NCBI RefSeq assembly: GCF_032854445.1
Contig: NC_088295.1
Location: forward strand, 95,287,805-95,351,804
From: Liolophura sinensis
Lineage: Eukaryota > Mollusca > Polyplacophora > Chitonida > Chitonidae
DNA: 64,000 bases
Direction: 5' to 3'
The translations under genes and the position numbers were made by a program. The notes beneath the pieces are model-generated. The model did not search any database and had not been told where the DNA came from. It saw nothing but the letters and a program-made list of their open reading frames with translations. Below, in pieces: positions 1 to 9,926 of this stretch. Position 1 is the stretch's first letter, and every line of letters starts with the position of its first letter.

Positions 1-486
1 AATTTCTAGTTGTAGACTGTCAACTTTACGTGCAAGGGTTGTTATGTCATTCTTACTCGACGCTACTAGCTCAATTAGTGGTTTTATAGCCGTTTCTACA
101 GCATTCAGGATTAGGCAATTTAGATGTTTGCTGACTTGAGGTGTCAATAAGCTCTCGGTAAGAAAGTTAGTGTCAGTTCCAGCCTTGGAGTTTGTTCCCT
201 CGTATAACTCGGTTTCGTCCTCACCTCGATCAGCACAAATTGGGGACTGAATGTCGGGTAATGAATTCAATCTTTTAATTCTGGGGTTTGTGGCGGCCAG
301 ATTCAGTTTACGTTTTCCTGAAAATCTTGATATTGCTGTTCTTGAGGGTTGAGCAAGGTTACTACTAGCAGGAATTCCAGGTGACGTCTTCGAATTTTCA
401 TTTTGGACTATATCAAAGTTAGTACTAGCAGTTACCTTTTCACTGCACGCCCCCCTGAAAAGAGACTCAATCCGAGTTTGGTTCAT
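1..486 (-). CDS. 5' end of an unrecognised ORF, possibly LINE ORF1-like
   Basis: A minus-strand frame opens with ATG at 486 and runs 162 codons to the window edge without a stop. The product starts MNQTRIESLFRG, is Ser/Thr/Asn-rich for about 110 residues, and ends in a heptad-like stretch (ETAIKPLIELVASSKNDI, then TLARKVDSLQLEI) that could form a coiled coil. A disordered N-terminus followed by a coiled coil suits the ORF1 protein of a non-LTR retrotransposon, but no RNA-binding or zinc-knuckle motif lies inside the window. A host gene cannot be excluded. It lies just downstream, on the same strand, of the 97-bp array in the intron of the Ig gene. The length of clean frame in AT-rich DNA argues that it is real coding sequence; its identity is unsure. 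Confidence 0.5.
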   Translation of the reverse strand, partial: MNQTRIESLFRGACSEKVTASTNFDIVQNENSKTSPGIPASSNLAQPSRTAISRFSGKRKLNLAATNPRIKRLNSLPDIQSPICADRGEDETELYEGTNSKAGTDTNFLTESLLTPQVSKHLNCLILNAVETAIKPLIELVASSKNDITTLARKVDSLQLEI

Positions 487-715
487 GGTGTTGTTGTTGT
501 TCAGGCTGGATCAACAGGTAAGTCACAAGCACTGTTGTTTGCAGTCACTGATTTTAGCAATTCTGTGCTTCATAAACTCTATCTTCACGTTTGATTGCCC
601 AAATTACCAAATGTAGAACATATCCACACAAACATATGTGAATCAACTTAGGGAAACTCTCAAGACAGCCAGGATTACCACCTCTCACTGGTCCGCCTTA
701 TTCGATAGACGCCAT

Positions 716-1782
716 CTTGAGCCACAACATGTACCTGTGGTAAAGGTTTACACAGGTGAGTCTTCCTGTCTACCTGATCACCATATTCTGAAGTATGTTA
801 CTAATGACAAGACATCCCACCACAACATGTACCTGTGGTAAAGGTTTACACAGGAGAGGATTCTGTGTACATGATCGCCATATTCTGAAGTGTGTTATTA
901 ATAACAAGACATCCCACCACAACATGTACCTGTGGTAAAGGTTTACACAGGTGAGGTTTCTGTGTACTTGATCACCATATTCTAAAGTGTGTTACTAATG
1001 ACAAGACATCCCACCACAACATGTACCTGTGGTAAAGGTTTACACAGGAGAGGATTCTGTGTACATGATCGCCATATTCTGAAGTGTGTTGTTAATAACA
1101 AGACATCCCACCACAACATGTACCTGTGGTAAAGGTTTACACAGGTGAGGTTTCTGTGTACTTGATCACCATATTCTAAAGTGTGTTACTAATGACAAGA
1201 CATCCCACCACAACATGTACCTGTTGTAAAGGTTTACAAAGGTGAGTCTTCCTGTCTACCTGATCACCATATTCTGAAGTGTGTTAATAATGACAAGACA
1301 TCCCACCACAACATGTACCTGTGGTAAAGGTTTACACAGGTGAGGTCTCTGTGTACCTGATCACCATATTCTGAAGTGTGTTAGTAATGACAAGACATCC
1401 CACCACAACATATACCTGTGGTAAAGGTTTACACAGGTGAGGTTTCTGTGTACTTGATCACCGTATTCTGAAGTGTGTTACTAATGACAAGACATCCCAC
1501 CACAACATATACCTGTGGTAAAGGTTTACACAGGTGAGTTTCCTGTCTACCTGATCACCATATTCTGAAGTGTGTTACTAATGACAAGACATCCCACCAC
1601 CACATGTACCTGTGGTAAAGGTTTACACAGGTGAGTCTTCCTGTGTAACTGATCACCATATTCTGAAGTGTGTTACTAATGACAAGACATCCCACCACCA
1701 CATGTACCTGTGGTAAAGGTTTACACAGGTGAGTCTTTCTGTCTACCTGATCACCATATTCTGAAGTGTGTTACTAATTAGA
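716..1782. repeat. 97-98 bp minisatellite (array A, copy-1 locus), about 11 units
   Basis: The unit is recognised by GGTAAAGGTTTACACAGGTG followed by CACCATATTCTGAAG; starts at 733, 831, 928 and 1025 give a period of 97-98 bp. Units differ by a few substitutions. It lies in intron 1 of the minus-strand Ig gene. The same repeat occurs at 19350-21535 and 22255-22927 in the duplicated locus. Confidence 0.95.
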
Positions 1783-1784
1783 GA

Positions 1785-2008
1785 TGTCAGACATGGATGT
1801 ATACCACTATAGTCTACATGTACTTTATCTCCATGTGACAACAGCCATTCTCCTGTAGACCAGAGAACACACAGTAAATCACAGAGGTGTAGGACATGGG
1901 TGTATACTAATGTACTCTACATGTACTTTATCTCCATGTGACAACAGCCATTCTCCTGTAGACCAGAGAACACACAGTATATTACAGAGAAGTTAGACAT
2001 AGATGTAT
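1785..2008. repeat. 103-bp minisatellite (array B, copy-1 locus), about 2 units
   Basis: Two units containing CTACATGTACTTTATCTCCA and CAGAGAACACACAGTA. The array starts only about 18 bp inside the intron from the V-exon donor (2021-2026). It is the short counterpart of the roughly 55-unit array at 25295-30985. Confidence 0.93.
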
Positions 2009-2026
2009 ACAGGCACAGGTACTTAC

Positions 2027-2347
2027 CTAACACCCTGACAGTTGTCGCCTGCTGACCTGTTCCTTGTGCATCAGAACACGTGAAGTTCTTGCCGTCATCT
2101 CTCTGACGACTGATTTTGCTGATGCTCAGGTTGTTGCTGCTCCCCACAAGGCTGATCACATCCTTCCATTGGGTGTTCTGTTCTATGAGGACTTGACCAC
2201 CGGTTCTGATCAGGATGGGTTGATTCAGAGCGCTCCACCGCAGATTCCCCTGTATACTGACAGTACAGGGCAGGACCGCCGCTCCTCCCTCAAACCCCTC
2301 CACAACTCCCTCAGCCGAGCACACCACAAGGGTACACAGGAAAATCA
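2027..2347 (-). CDS. V-type immunoglobulin domain exon (Ig gene copy 1, exon 2)
   Basis: Internal coding exon of 321 nt bounded by an acceptor (TTTTACAG before 2347) and a GTAAGT donor (2021-2026), phase 1 on both sides as is usual for Ig exons. Joined to the exon at 3226-3262 it gives a signal peptide with hydrophobic core VIFLCTLVV and a likely cleavage site after CSA. A V-type Ig fold follows: Cys40 (VLPC), Trp50 (LRW), and Cys103 in DGKNFTC, close to the D-x-G-x-Y-x-C signature of V-set domains. The product is probably a secreted or membrane Ig-superfamily protein in adhesion or immune recognition; that role is an inference. The remaining exons lie beyond the left edge. A paralogous, frame-broken exon is at 30995-31316. 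Confidence 0.85.
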
Positions 2348-2529
2348 CTGTAAAACCATGTGTTACTCACTCAGTACAAATACAGGATGGTAATTAATAG
2401 AATAAGTGATGGCTGAAAGACATGAGTGTAGATGCCACACCTCTACATATGGCGACCGTAGCAGCGAAATCTAAAACTAATGTCACAAGTGTGCACCGCG
2501 TGTGTTCAAACGTATCAATTTTGGGGGTC

Positions 2530-2665
2530 CTGTATGTGTGTGTGTTTGTGTGTTTTATTTTATCGATGTTCTCTTAGCCATTCTCAAGAATCTTTCACCT
2601 ATAAGCCTACTACGGTGGCCGGCAGACCAGCGGAAACCCACGACCATCCAGACGTACAATTGGAA
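2530..2665 (-). mobile_element. Degenerate SINE-alpha fragment
   Basis: Minus-strand remnant recognised by the body segment GGAAACCCACGACCATCC and the inverted 3' part of the family best seen at 12626-12886. The duplicated locus carries the same insertion at 31520-31678, so it predates the duplication. Confidence 0.55.
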
Positions 2666-2849
2666 AGAATCCTGTGATTTATGGAAGTTTATTTACCCTG
2701 ATGCCAATTAGCGCTCTTCATATTTTAATTTGCACATGGTGCGGGTCTAACATACACGACGTAGTTAGTATGCTATAGATAGGCTACACAGTGGACGTAT
2801 GTAAGGTTATGTAACGGCATCTTTACTATTGAACGGTGTACTCAACTAA

Positions 2850-2965
2850 TGTATTCCCCAGGGCTCTGACAGCTTTTCTTCCACCATAGGGTTGGTTACC
2901 ACACTGTAAATAGTCTTCAGTAGACCGTAACACACCAATCACCGATCCCGGTCAATCTTCAGGTA
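2850..2965 (+). mobile_element. Degenerate SINE-alpha 3' fragment
   Basis: Keeps GGCTCTG, TTCCACCATA and the tail GTAACACACCAATCA of SINE-alpha. A matching fragment sits at 32190-32290 in the duplicated locus, so this insertion also predates the duplication. Confidence 0.5.
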
Positions 2966-3225
2966 GTTTGTCACCAGAAGCCGGATAGTCATTACAGGTA
3001 TAGGTGTATCTGACAGCAGACGTGAACTGTGATATAACCAAAACGGACTTGCTTATTCTAAACTGTACAGTTTATGAGTAGGGGAGAGACTTTGTGTTAT
3101 ACAAGATTAACGTTAGAATAGGTCACAAGGTAAACGTAATTAGTCCCACCTACAAGCCGATATAACTGAGATTTTAGTCTACAGCCCGTCCCCTATTTGT
3201 CTTAGAGAGAGACAGCATAACTTAC

Positions 3226-3262
3226 CCGCGCACAGACGTAACCTCTCACACCGGCCCGCCAT
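3226..3262 (-). CDS. First coding exon of Ig gene copy 1 (start of signal peptide)
   Basis: The ATG at 3262-3260 sits in a strong vertebrate-type Kozak context (CCAAGATGGCGG). It opens 37 nt encoding MAGRCERLRLCA plus one base, ending at a consensus donor GTAAGT (3220-3225). The phase-1 end matches the phase-1 start of the V exon at 2347, and the join yields a typical signal peptide: basic start, then a hydrophobic core. The intron between them is 878 bp. No equivalent exon is visible in copy 2, where homology breaks off close to this point. Too short for ordinary ORF finding; supported by splice phase and the sensible fused product. Confidence 0.7.
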
Positions 3263-3334
3263 CTTGGGGTTCACCTTTCTAACTTTACTTCCTTGTTGGA
3301 AAGGCCTACCACGTGTCTTATGCACAGCGGGGAT

Positions 3335-3352
3335 GTGACATATATAGGACGA
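3335..3352 (-). promoter_or_regulatory. TATA-like element upstream of Ig gene copy 1
   Basis: On the minus strand CCTATATATG lies about 80 nt upstream of the ATG at 3262, a plausible TATA box for a short 5' UTR. A second TATAT run lies a few bases away. It is a sequence match only, with no other promoter evidence. Confidence 0.25.
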
Positions 3353-3631
3353 TATATGTGTGTTCTTTTGAAAATTTGACCCTCGCTCGCTGCGCCTATT
3401 GAGTTGTCAGAGGAGTACTGGTGTGCGAACACTCAGGTTATGTGTTCTAATATACCTCTGTCGAATCTGGCTGAGTCATTTTGTTAGGAGGTGGTCAGGC
3501 ACTTTACGATATTCGGGGATTTACTTCACCAGTCTTTCTTTTAACCCCTTGATTTTACCGTCGAGTTAAATGTCAAACATTTCTGACAAGTAAAAAAATT
3601 CAATTAAAAAAAAAAGGAAAAACGTGAAACT

Positions 3632-4425
3632 GCAAAATATAGAAGAAGAACTATGTACGACGTAAAGATGATTCGTGGCATACTCACCTCGTAAATCTAC
3701 GCAGTTCTTCACACAGTTCTTTATCTGGAGGAAATATCGGCACTAGACAACAGACAAAATTATTATATACCTGGCAGAAATATCTGCATCAGACAACCGA
3801 CGAAATTCTATACCTGGCGGAAATACCGGCACTGGACAACAGACGAAGTTCAATACCTGCTTGCATGGTGACAATATCAGCATTAAACAACAGACGGAGT
3901 TCTACATCTGGCAGAAAAAGCGGCACTGGACAACAAACAAAGTTCTATAAAATATTAGTAAATGATAGACGACCACAAAAGAAAAAACGTCAAGTTGCGA
4001 AATACAGAATAAGAACTATGTATGACGTAAAGATAATCTGTGACATACTCACCACGTAAATCTACGCAGTTCTTCACACACTTCCTTATCTAGAGGAAAT
4101 ATCGGCACTAGACTTTCACAACCGGCGAAATTCTACACCTGGTAGATATACTGGCACTAGACAACCGACGAAATTCTACGCCTGGCAGATATACCGGTAC
4201 TAGGCAGCTGACGAAATTCTATATCTGGCACATATACCTGCAATAGACAAGCGACGAAATTCTACACCTGGCAGATATACCGGCACTAGATCACCGATAA
4301 AATTATTATATACCTGGCGGAAATACCCGCATTCGGCAACCGAGGAAATTCCATACCTGGCATAAATACCGACATTAGACAACAGACGATGTTCTATACC
4401 TGGCGAAAATACCGGCATTAGTAAA
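3632..4425. repeat. Array with about 43-46 bp unit plus a duplicated flank
   Basis: Units contain GACGAAATTCTATACCTGGC and ATACCGGCACTAGAC, in two blocks (about 3725-3955 and 4085-4425). Each block is preceded by the same roughly 100-bp flank (ACTATGTACGACGTAAAGAT at about 3650 and a near copy at about 4015). The array therefore grew as a larger block of about 365 bp. One unit-like segment recurs near 32460-32530 in the duplicated locus. Confidence 0.85.
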
Positions 4426-4544
4426 TGACCACATCTGCTCTTAAGCAGGATTCACGCTCATTTCCGTATAGTTGCTAATTTTTACATCTTTATTTATTTA
4501 GTCTTTTTAATGAAGTTTTACTCCGCACTTACGATTATTTTACC

Positions 4545-4680
4545 GCGAAAACCCATGACCACATTCAGGTTGCTGACGGGCATTCCTACGTACGACTGGA
4601 GGGGAAACCAACATGAGCTGTACTTAAACTCACAGCGATCGCATAGGTGAGGGGCTTCAGGGTCATTGTTGAGCGCTAAC
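4545..4680 (-). mobile_element. SINE-alpha fragment
   Basis: Minus-strand piece with the B-box region inverted (CTTAAACTCACAGCG), the anticodon-side segment and part of the body (CCCATGACCACATTCAGG). Both ends are missing or decayed. Confidence 0.8.
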
Positions 4681-5689
4681 ACAGTAAATACTAGGCCAAG
4701 TAGGCCTCCGTGAATTCTAACTCATGTTAACATTCATCTATAACACAAGGTGGATTAAATCTTTACTCACACAAACGTATATTTCCAAAGAGGAAATAGG
4801 ACCACTATGATTCCAACCCTGTCTCAAAGTGCTACCTGTTTTCCATAGTGGCTTAGTTTCGGTCTCCTTGAATAATCTATTTACTCACATGAAGAAACAT
4901 ACAATACAGTTTAGCAGGTACAACCTTTCTAAGGATAATAAATGTCATCCGTGTTTAAAATTGCAGCGCACAGATCTTCAAAAATATGTACCTAAAAGCG
5001 CTAATGCACTGTGGGGAGATAACAACGAGTGGGGCATACGGGCTTCCGTAACTATGTGGTTTTTGTACCCTTATGTACTCCAGTAGACCGGAGATTGATG
5101 CACACTATATCTCAAATGTAAATCTGAAAATTCTTCTTGGTGATACAAATTAAATACACAGTGCCTCATTTCACTTCTCTGTCTGTGTAACTTTATTGGG
5201 TGCTTCCACCAAGTTTTATTCTTCGGAAAATCAAGAAATGTGCAAAACTGGACTGGGATTGTAAAAGTTTATATCAAGTGATACGTTCTAGTGAGAAGAC
5301 AGATCGGAAATTGGACAATCTGAATGTGAAGGAACAAACATAAAAAATCCTCCCCTCTGAGGTGTTCTAGTATGTATAATTGTCAATCATCTGAAACATC
5401 AACTGAAGATATCACAGGTCTATGGTCAGTTACTCTGAGCATTCATCTTTTTTCCTTGTATGTGTAGAATTAATCAAAAATAAACTACCAAAATAGCGAA
5501 ATATCAGTAAAACGCAACACAGAATTTCGAAAACTTACCAACACTAAGTGAACTAGCAGTGCCCAAAACTGTACGAGAGCGTGTTCATCTTTCTCTTTGT
5601 GGAGAAAAAGCACTAAAAAGGCCCGTTATCAGTCGATATATGTTTGAAATCATCAAATTTATGATACCGTCCGGTGAAAATGTCGCTTC
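4681..5689. other. No gene seen; right part is a duplicated array flank
   Basis: No convincing exon. An 85-codon plus-strand frame (4829-5086) lacks recognisable features. About 5390-5690 recurs, diverged, at 7035-7390, each time directly left of a block of the 36-bp repeat. Confidence 0.6.
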
Positions 5690-7000
5690 TGTATGAGTGT
5701 GTGCTTTAGAGGCTCCACACGGCTCTGTATGAATGTATGGTCTAGAGGCTCCACACGCCTATGTATGAGGGTATGGTTTAGAGACTCCACACGCCTATGT
5801 AGGAGTGTATGGTTTAGAGGCTCCACACGCCTATGTATGAGTGTATGGTTTAGAGGCTCCACACGAATCTATATGAGTGTATGGTCTAGAGGCTCCATAC
5901 GGCTTTGTATGAGTGTATGGTTTATAGGCTCCGCACGGCTCTGTATGAGTGTATGGACTAGAGGCTCCACACGCCTCTGTATAAGTGATATAGTTGAGAG
6001 GCTCCACACGCCTCTATATGGGTGTATGGTTTAGAGGCTCCTAACGGTACTGTATTGCTGTATAGTTTTAAGGCTTTACACGTCTGTGTATAAATCTATA
6101 AGGTTCGAGGCTCCACACGCCTCTGTATGAGTCTGTATGGTTTAGATGCTCCACACGCCTATGTATGAGAGTATGGTGAAGAGGCTCCACACACCTCTGT
6201 GTGAGAGTATGGTTGAGAGGCTCCACACACCTCTGTATGAGAATATGGTTGAAAGGCTCCACACACCTCTGTATGGGTGCATCGTTTACAAGCTCCACAC
6301 GGCTCTGTATGGGAGTATAGTTTAGAGAATACACACGGCTCTGTATGAATGTATAGTTTAGAAGCTCCCCACGGCTCTGTATGGTTTAGACCCTCCATAC
6401 GGCTCTCTATGAGGCTGTATACTTTAGAGGCTCAACATGCCTCCGTTTAGAAGCTCTACAAGCCTCTGTATGAGTCTGTATGGTTTAGAGGCTCCACACG
6501 CCTCTGTATGAGGGTTTGGTTAGAAGGCTCCACACACCTCTGTATGAGAGTATGGTTGAAAGGCTCCACACACCTCTGTATGGGTGCATCGTTTAGAAGC
6601 TCCATACCGCTCTATATGGGGGTATAGTTTAGAGGATACACACGGCTCTGTATGAATGTATAGTTTAGAAGATCCTCACGGCTCTGTATGGTTTAGACCC
6701 TCCATACGGCTCTCTATGAGGCTGTATACTTTAGAGGCTCAACACGCCTCCGTTTAGAAGCTCTACACGGCTCTGTAAGGGTGTATGGTTTAGAGGCTCT
6801 ACAAGCCTCTGTATAAGTCTATAGCTTAGAGGCTCCACACGCCTCTGTATAAGTGTATAGCTTAGAGGCTCCACACGCCTCTATGTGAGTCTGTATGATT
6901 TAGTGGCTCCACGACACTGTATTGGTGTTTAGTTTAAGGCTTCACACGTCTGTGTATGAGTCTATATGATTTTGGGGCTCCACACGCCTTTGTATGAGTC
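5690..7000. repeat. 36-bp minisatellite (array D, block 1)
   Basis: Unit core GGTTTAGAGGCTCCACACGC; starts at 5713, 5749 and 5785 show a 36-bp period, about 36 units. Because 36 is divisible by three, frames through it encode 12-residue repeats on both strands; these are treated as artefacts. Confidence 0.95.
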
Positions 7001-7389
7001 TTTATTCCGAACGAATCTTTGAAAGATGACACAGTTACTGTAGATATCGCAGGTCTATTATCAGTTATTCTTAGCCTGTCATCTTTGTCCATCTATGTGT
7101 AAAATTAATCAAAAATAAAATACCAAAATAGCGAAATATCAATAAAACACCACAAGCTCATAATCAGTTTTATCTTGTACACAAACAACGTCCATAGTAA
7201 ATAATGGTTCCCAAAGCGTTCTTTTTATAAACACAGAAATCCAATAACTCACCAACACTGAGTGAACTAACACTGCACAAAACTATACAGGAGCGTATTC
7301 ATCTTGCTCTGTCTAGGAAGACCGGTGATCAATCGATGAATGTTTTAAATCATCAAATCTTTCATACAGTCCGGGTGAAAATGTCGCTT
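7001..7389. repeat. Spacer between 36-bp blocks, a diverged copy of 5390-5690
   Basis: Shares TACCAAAATAGCGAAATATC and the closing GTGAAAATGTCGCTTCTGTA with the left flank of block 1, in the same order. Flank and array were duplicated together. Confidence 0.8.
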
Positions 7390-7850
7390 CTGTACGGGAG
7401 TATAGTGTAGAGGCTCCACACGGCTGTGTGAGTGTATAGTTTAGGGGGTCCACACGCGTCTGTATATGTGTATGGTTTAGTCTCGCCACACACCTCTGTG
7501 TCAGTCTGTATGGTTTAGAGGCTCCACACGGCTCTGTATGGGTGTATGGTTTAGAGGCTTCACACACCTCTGTATCAGTCTGTATGGTTTAGAGGCTCCA
7601 CACGGCTCTGTATGGGTGTATGGTTTAGAGGCTCCGCACGCCTCTGTATGGGTGTGTGGCTTAGAGGCTCCACGCTGCTTTCTATGAATATATGGCTTAG
7701 AGGCTCCACACGCCTCTACATAAGTGTATAGACTGGAGGTTCCAAACGCCTCTGTATGAGTGTATAATTTTGAGGCTTCACACGCCTCTGCATGACTCTG
7801 TATGGTTAAGAGGCTCCACACGCCTCTACATAAGTGTATAGGGACACAGA
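7390..7850. repeat. 36-bp minisatellite (array D, block 2)
   Basis: About 13 units of the TTTAGAGGCTCCACACGCCT type, directly following the duplicated flank. Confidence 0.93.
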
Positions 7851-8285
7851 CCCCCATTACAACTTCCGTTTCTCGGTAGGGACGATTGTAGTTCTGTGAA
7901 TTTTAGGGTATAAAGTCTTTTCTTGCTCTCAGGCGTCCATTTTGGCTGCACAGGTGCATGCTTGGTATTAAAATGCTGGAAACTGTCTAAACTTTGAGGA
8001 GGTATGAGCTTTATTGATGAAAGTTTGAAATTCTGGGTGAGAGGACACAAGGTTTGAGGTAGTGATGAGGCTGCGAGTGACGTCCCCTTGGCGTTGCTAG
8101 GCACGCCTCCCAGCTGCCGGAATGGAAAGGTCCAGATTTTGACGGTCAACCTATGTCAAGATTTTTATGGCTTCTTACTCACAGGCTGGGCCAGGTATGC
8201 ATTAAAGCTTAATGGCCACGGAATGTTTGGGACTGAGCTACAGCGCTAGACGTTAACATTGTCGCTTATGGAAAATTGATTGGGG
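7851..8285. other. Unique spacer, nothing recognised
   Basis: The only frame of note (107 codons, minus, 7826-8149) starts in the array and has no recognisable motif. Confidence 0.5.
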
Positions 8286-8289
8286 TCCG

Positions 8290-8875
8290 AGGCCATAGAC
8301 TGGAGATTCCAAACGCCTCTGTATGAGTGTATAATTTTGAGGCTTCACACACCTCTGTATAGGTGTATGGCTTAGAGGCTCCACACGCCTCTGTATAAGA
8401 GTATGGTTCAGAGGCTCCACACGACTGTGTATGAGTGTAAAGATTAGAGGTTCCACACGGCTCTGTATGATTGTATGGTTTAGAGACTCCACACCTATCT
8501 GTAAGGGTGTATGGTTTAGGACGCTCCATACGCCTCTGTATGAGTGTACGGTTCACGCTCTACACGCCTGTTTGTGAATGTATAGTTTAGAGGATCCACA
8601 CTCCTCTGTATGAGTGTATAGACTGGCGGTTCTGTCGCTTCTGTATGGGGGTATAGTGTAGAGGCTCCACACGTCTGTGTAAGGGTGTGTGGTTTAGAGG
8701 CTCCATGTGCATCTGTATGCGTGGATGGTTGAAGGCTCCACACGCCTCTGTATCAATCTGTATAATTTAGACGTTCCACACGGCTCTGTATGAATGTAAA
8801 TCTGTATGGGTGTATAGTGTAGAGGCTCCGCACACCTCTGTATCAGTCTGTATGGTTTAGAGGCTTTACACGGCT
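8290..8875. repeat. 36-bp minisatellite (array D, block 3)
   Basis: About 16 more divergent units of the same repeat. A second GTCGCTTCTGTATGGG at about 8632 marks a block junction like those at 5682 and 7382. Confidence 0.9.
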
Positions 8876-9117
8876 CTGTTCTGAAGTCATATCTCATCTC
8901 TACAGGTCCATGACAGAGAGGAGCATGGTACGTGTACAGCAATATTATGTTCTGAAGTCATCTCTAAAGACCTGTACTCCAGATTTTTGATAGAGAGAAG
9001 CCTGATACATGTACAGCAATATTCTGTTCTGAAGTCATATCTCATCTATACAGGTCCACAGCAGAGAGGAGCATGGTACGTATACAGCAAATTCTGTTCT
9101 GAAATCATATCTCATAA
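8876..9117. repeat. 71-77 bp minisatellite, left part
   Basis: Units start with CTGAAGTCATATCTCATCTC (8881, 8952, 9029). The array is interrupted by a SINE-beta insertion and resumes at 9441-9556. Confidence 0.85.
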
Positions 9118-9127
9118 CTACACGCCT

Positions 9128-9430
9128 CTCCGTTTCGGGATCGGTACATCCAGGATCAGTCCTGGGTTGAGTCACACCAAAGACTTTGAAAGAGGAAGTT
9201 GTAATTTCCTCGCTTGGCGTTCAGCATAAAGGGGATAGTACAACGACTGGTTGACCTGTTTCAGTATAATGGCTCTGCGGGACGGCTTACTTGACTTCGG
9301 TAAGGCGTCTCAGTGAAACAGCACTGGATAAAAGAGCGGTGGAAATCCGTCCTGTGACAATTCCTTAGTCGTCATATGACTGAAAACTTGTTGAGTACGA
9401 CGTTAAACCCCAAGCACTCACTCACCCACT
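9128..9430 (+). mobile_element. SINE-beta copy, 5' truncated, with target-site duplication
   Basis: The tRNA-like region is cut at its 5' end and begins near CCGTTTCGGGATCGG. The body contains GAGGAAGTTGTAATTTCCTC and the tail TTGAGTACGACGTTAAACCC with a CACTCA-rich end. It is flanked by the perfect 10-bp repeat CTACACGCCT (9118-9127 and 9431-9440). Inserted within the 71-77 bp array. Confidence 0.85.
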
Positions 9431-9440
9431 CTACACGCCT

Positions 9441-9556
9441 TTACTCCAGATCCGTGATAGAGAGAAGCGTGGTACATGTGCAGCGATATTTTGTTTTAAA
9501 GTCATATCTCATCTCTACAGGTCCGTGATAGTGAGAAGCGAGGTGCGTCAGTATAA
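9441..9556. repeat. 71-77 bp minisatellite, right part
   Basis: Continuation of the array at 8876-9117 after the SINE insertion. Confidence 0.75.
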
Positions 9557-9880
9557 ATGGCTACAGCGTAAGTAGCAAAACGATAGCAGCGACGTCAGTT
9601 ACTAGTTAGTATAAATTGTCACACGTAACCGGTGAAATACGACCTCTTGTCAATTTACCTCTGTTAAGGTTTTATGCTGACTGTTCATATAAGTGCTTAA
9701 TTATTGACAAACTTCACGCGTATAACCCCATGGTGAAAGCAGAATGGAATACAAAAATATGTGGTGATGATAATTGCTATATATTAAACGTCTCTGTTCT
9801 AAAATCACTCAAAATGATGTACTGTTAACACATTTAATTTTCAAACACATGAAAAGGATACAAATGACAAGATCAGTCTA
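9557..9880 (+). repeat. Unknown dispersed element, copy 1
   Basis: Resembles 61350-61640: both contain GACCTCTTGTCA followed by GTTCATATAA/ATTCATGTAA and TATTAAACGTC in the same order and spacing. It is AT-rich with no coding potential, and may be a non-autonomous transposon. A 70-codon frame inside it (9616-9828) is not considered a gene. Confidence 0.5.
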
Positions 9881-9926
9881 ACATGGGACATCTGTCCTGA
9901 AATGTGCATGTAGACACATAAGTGTA

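Noticed and set aside
403..841. Plus-strand ORFs of 63 and 67 codons
   Set aside because: The first lies largely antisense to the better-supported minus frame at 1-486; the second runs into array A.
716..1782. CRISPR-like array
   Set aside because: Whole 97-bp units repeat with no distinct spacers, in intron-containing eukaryotic DNA.
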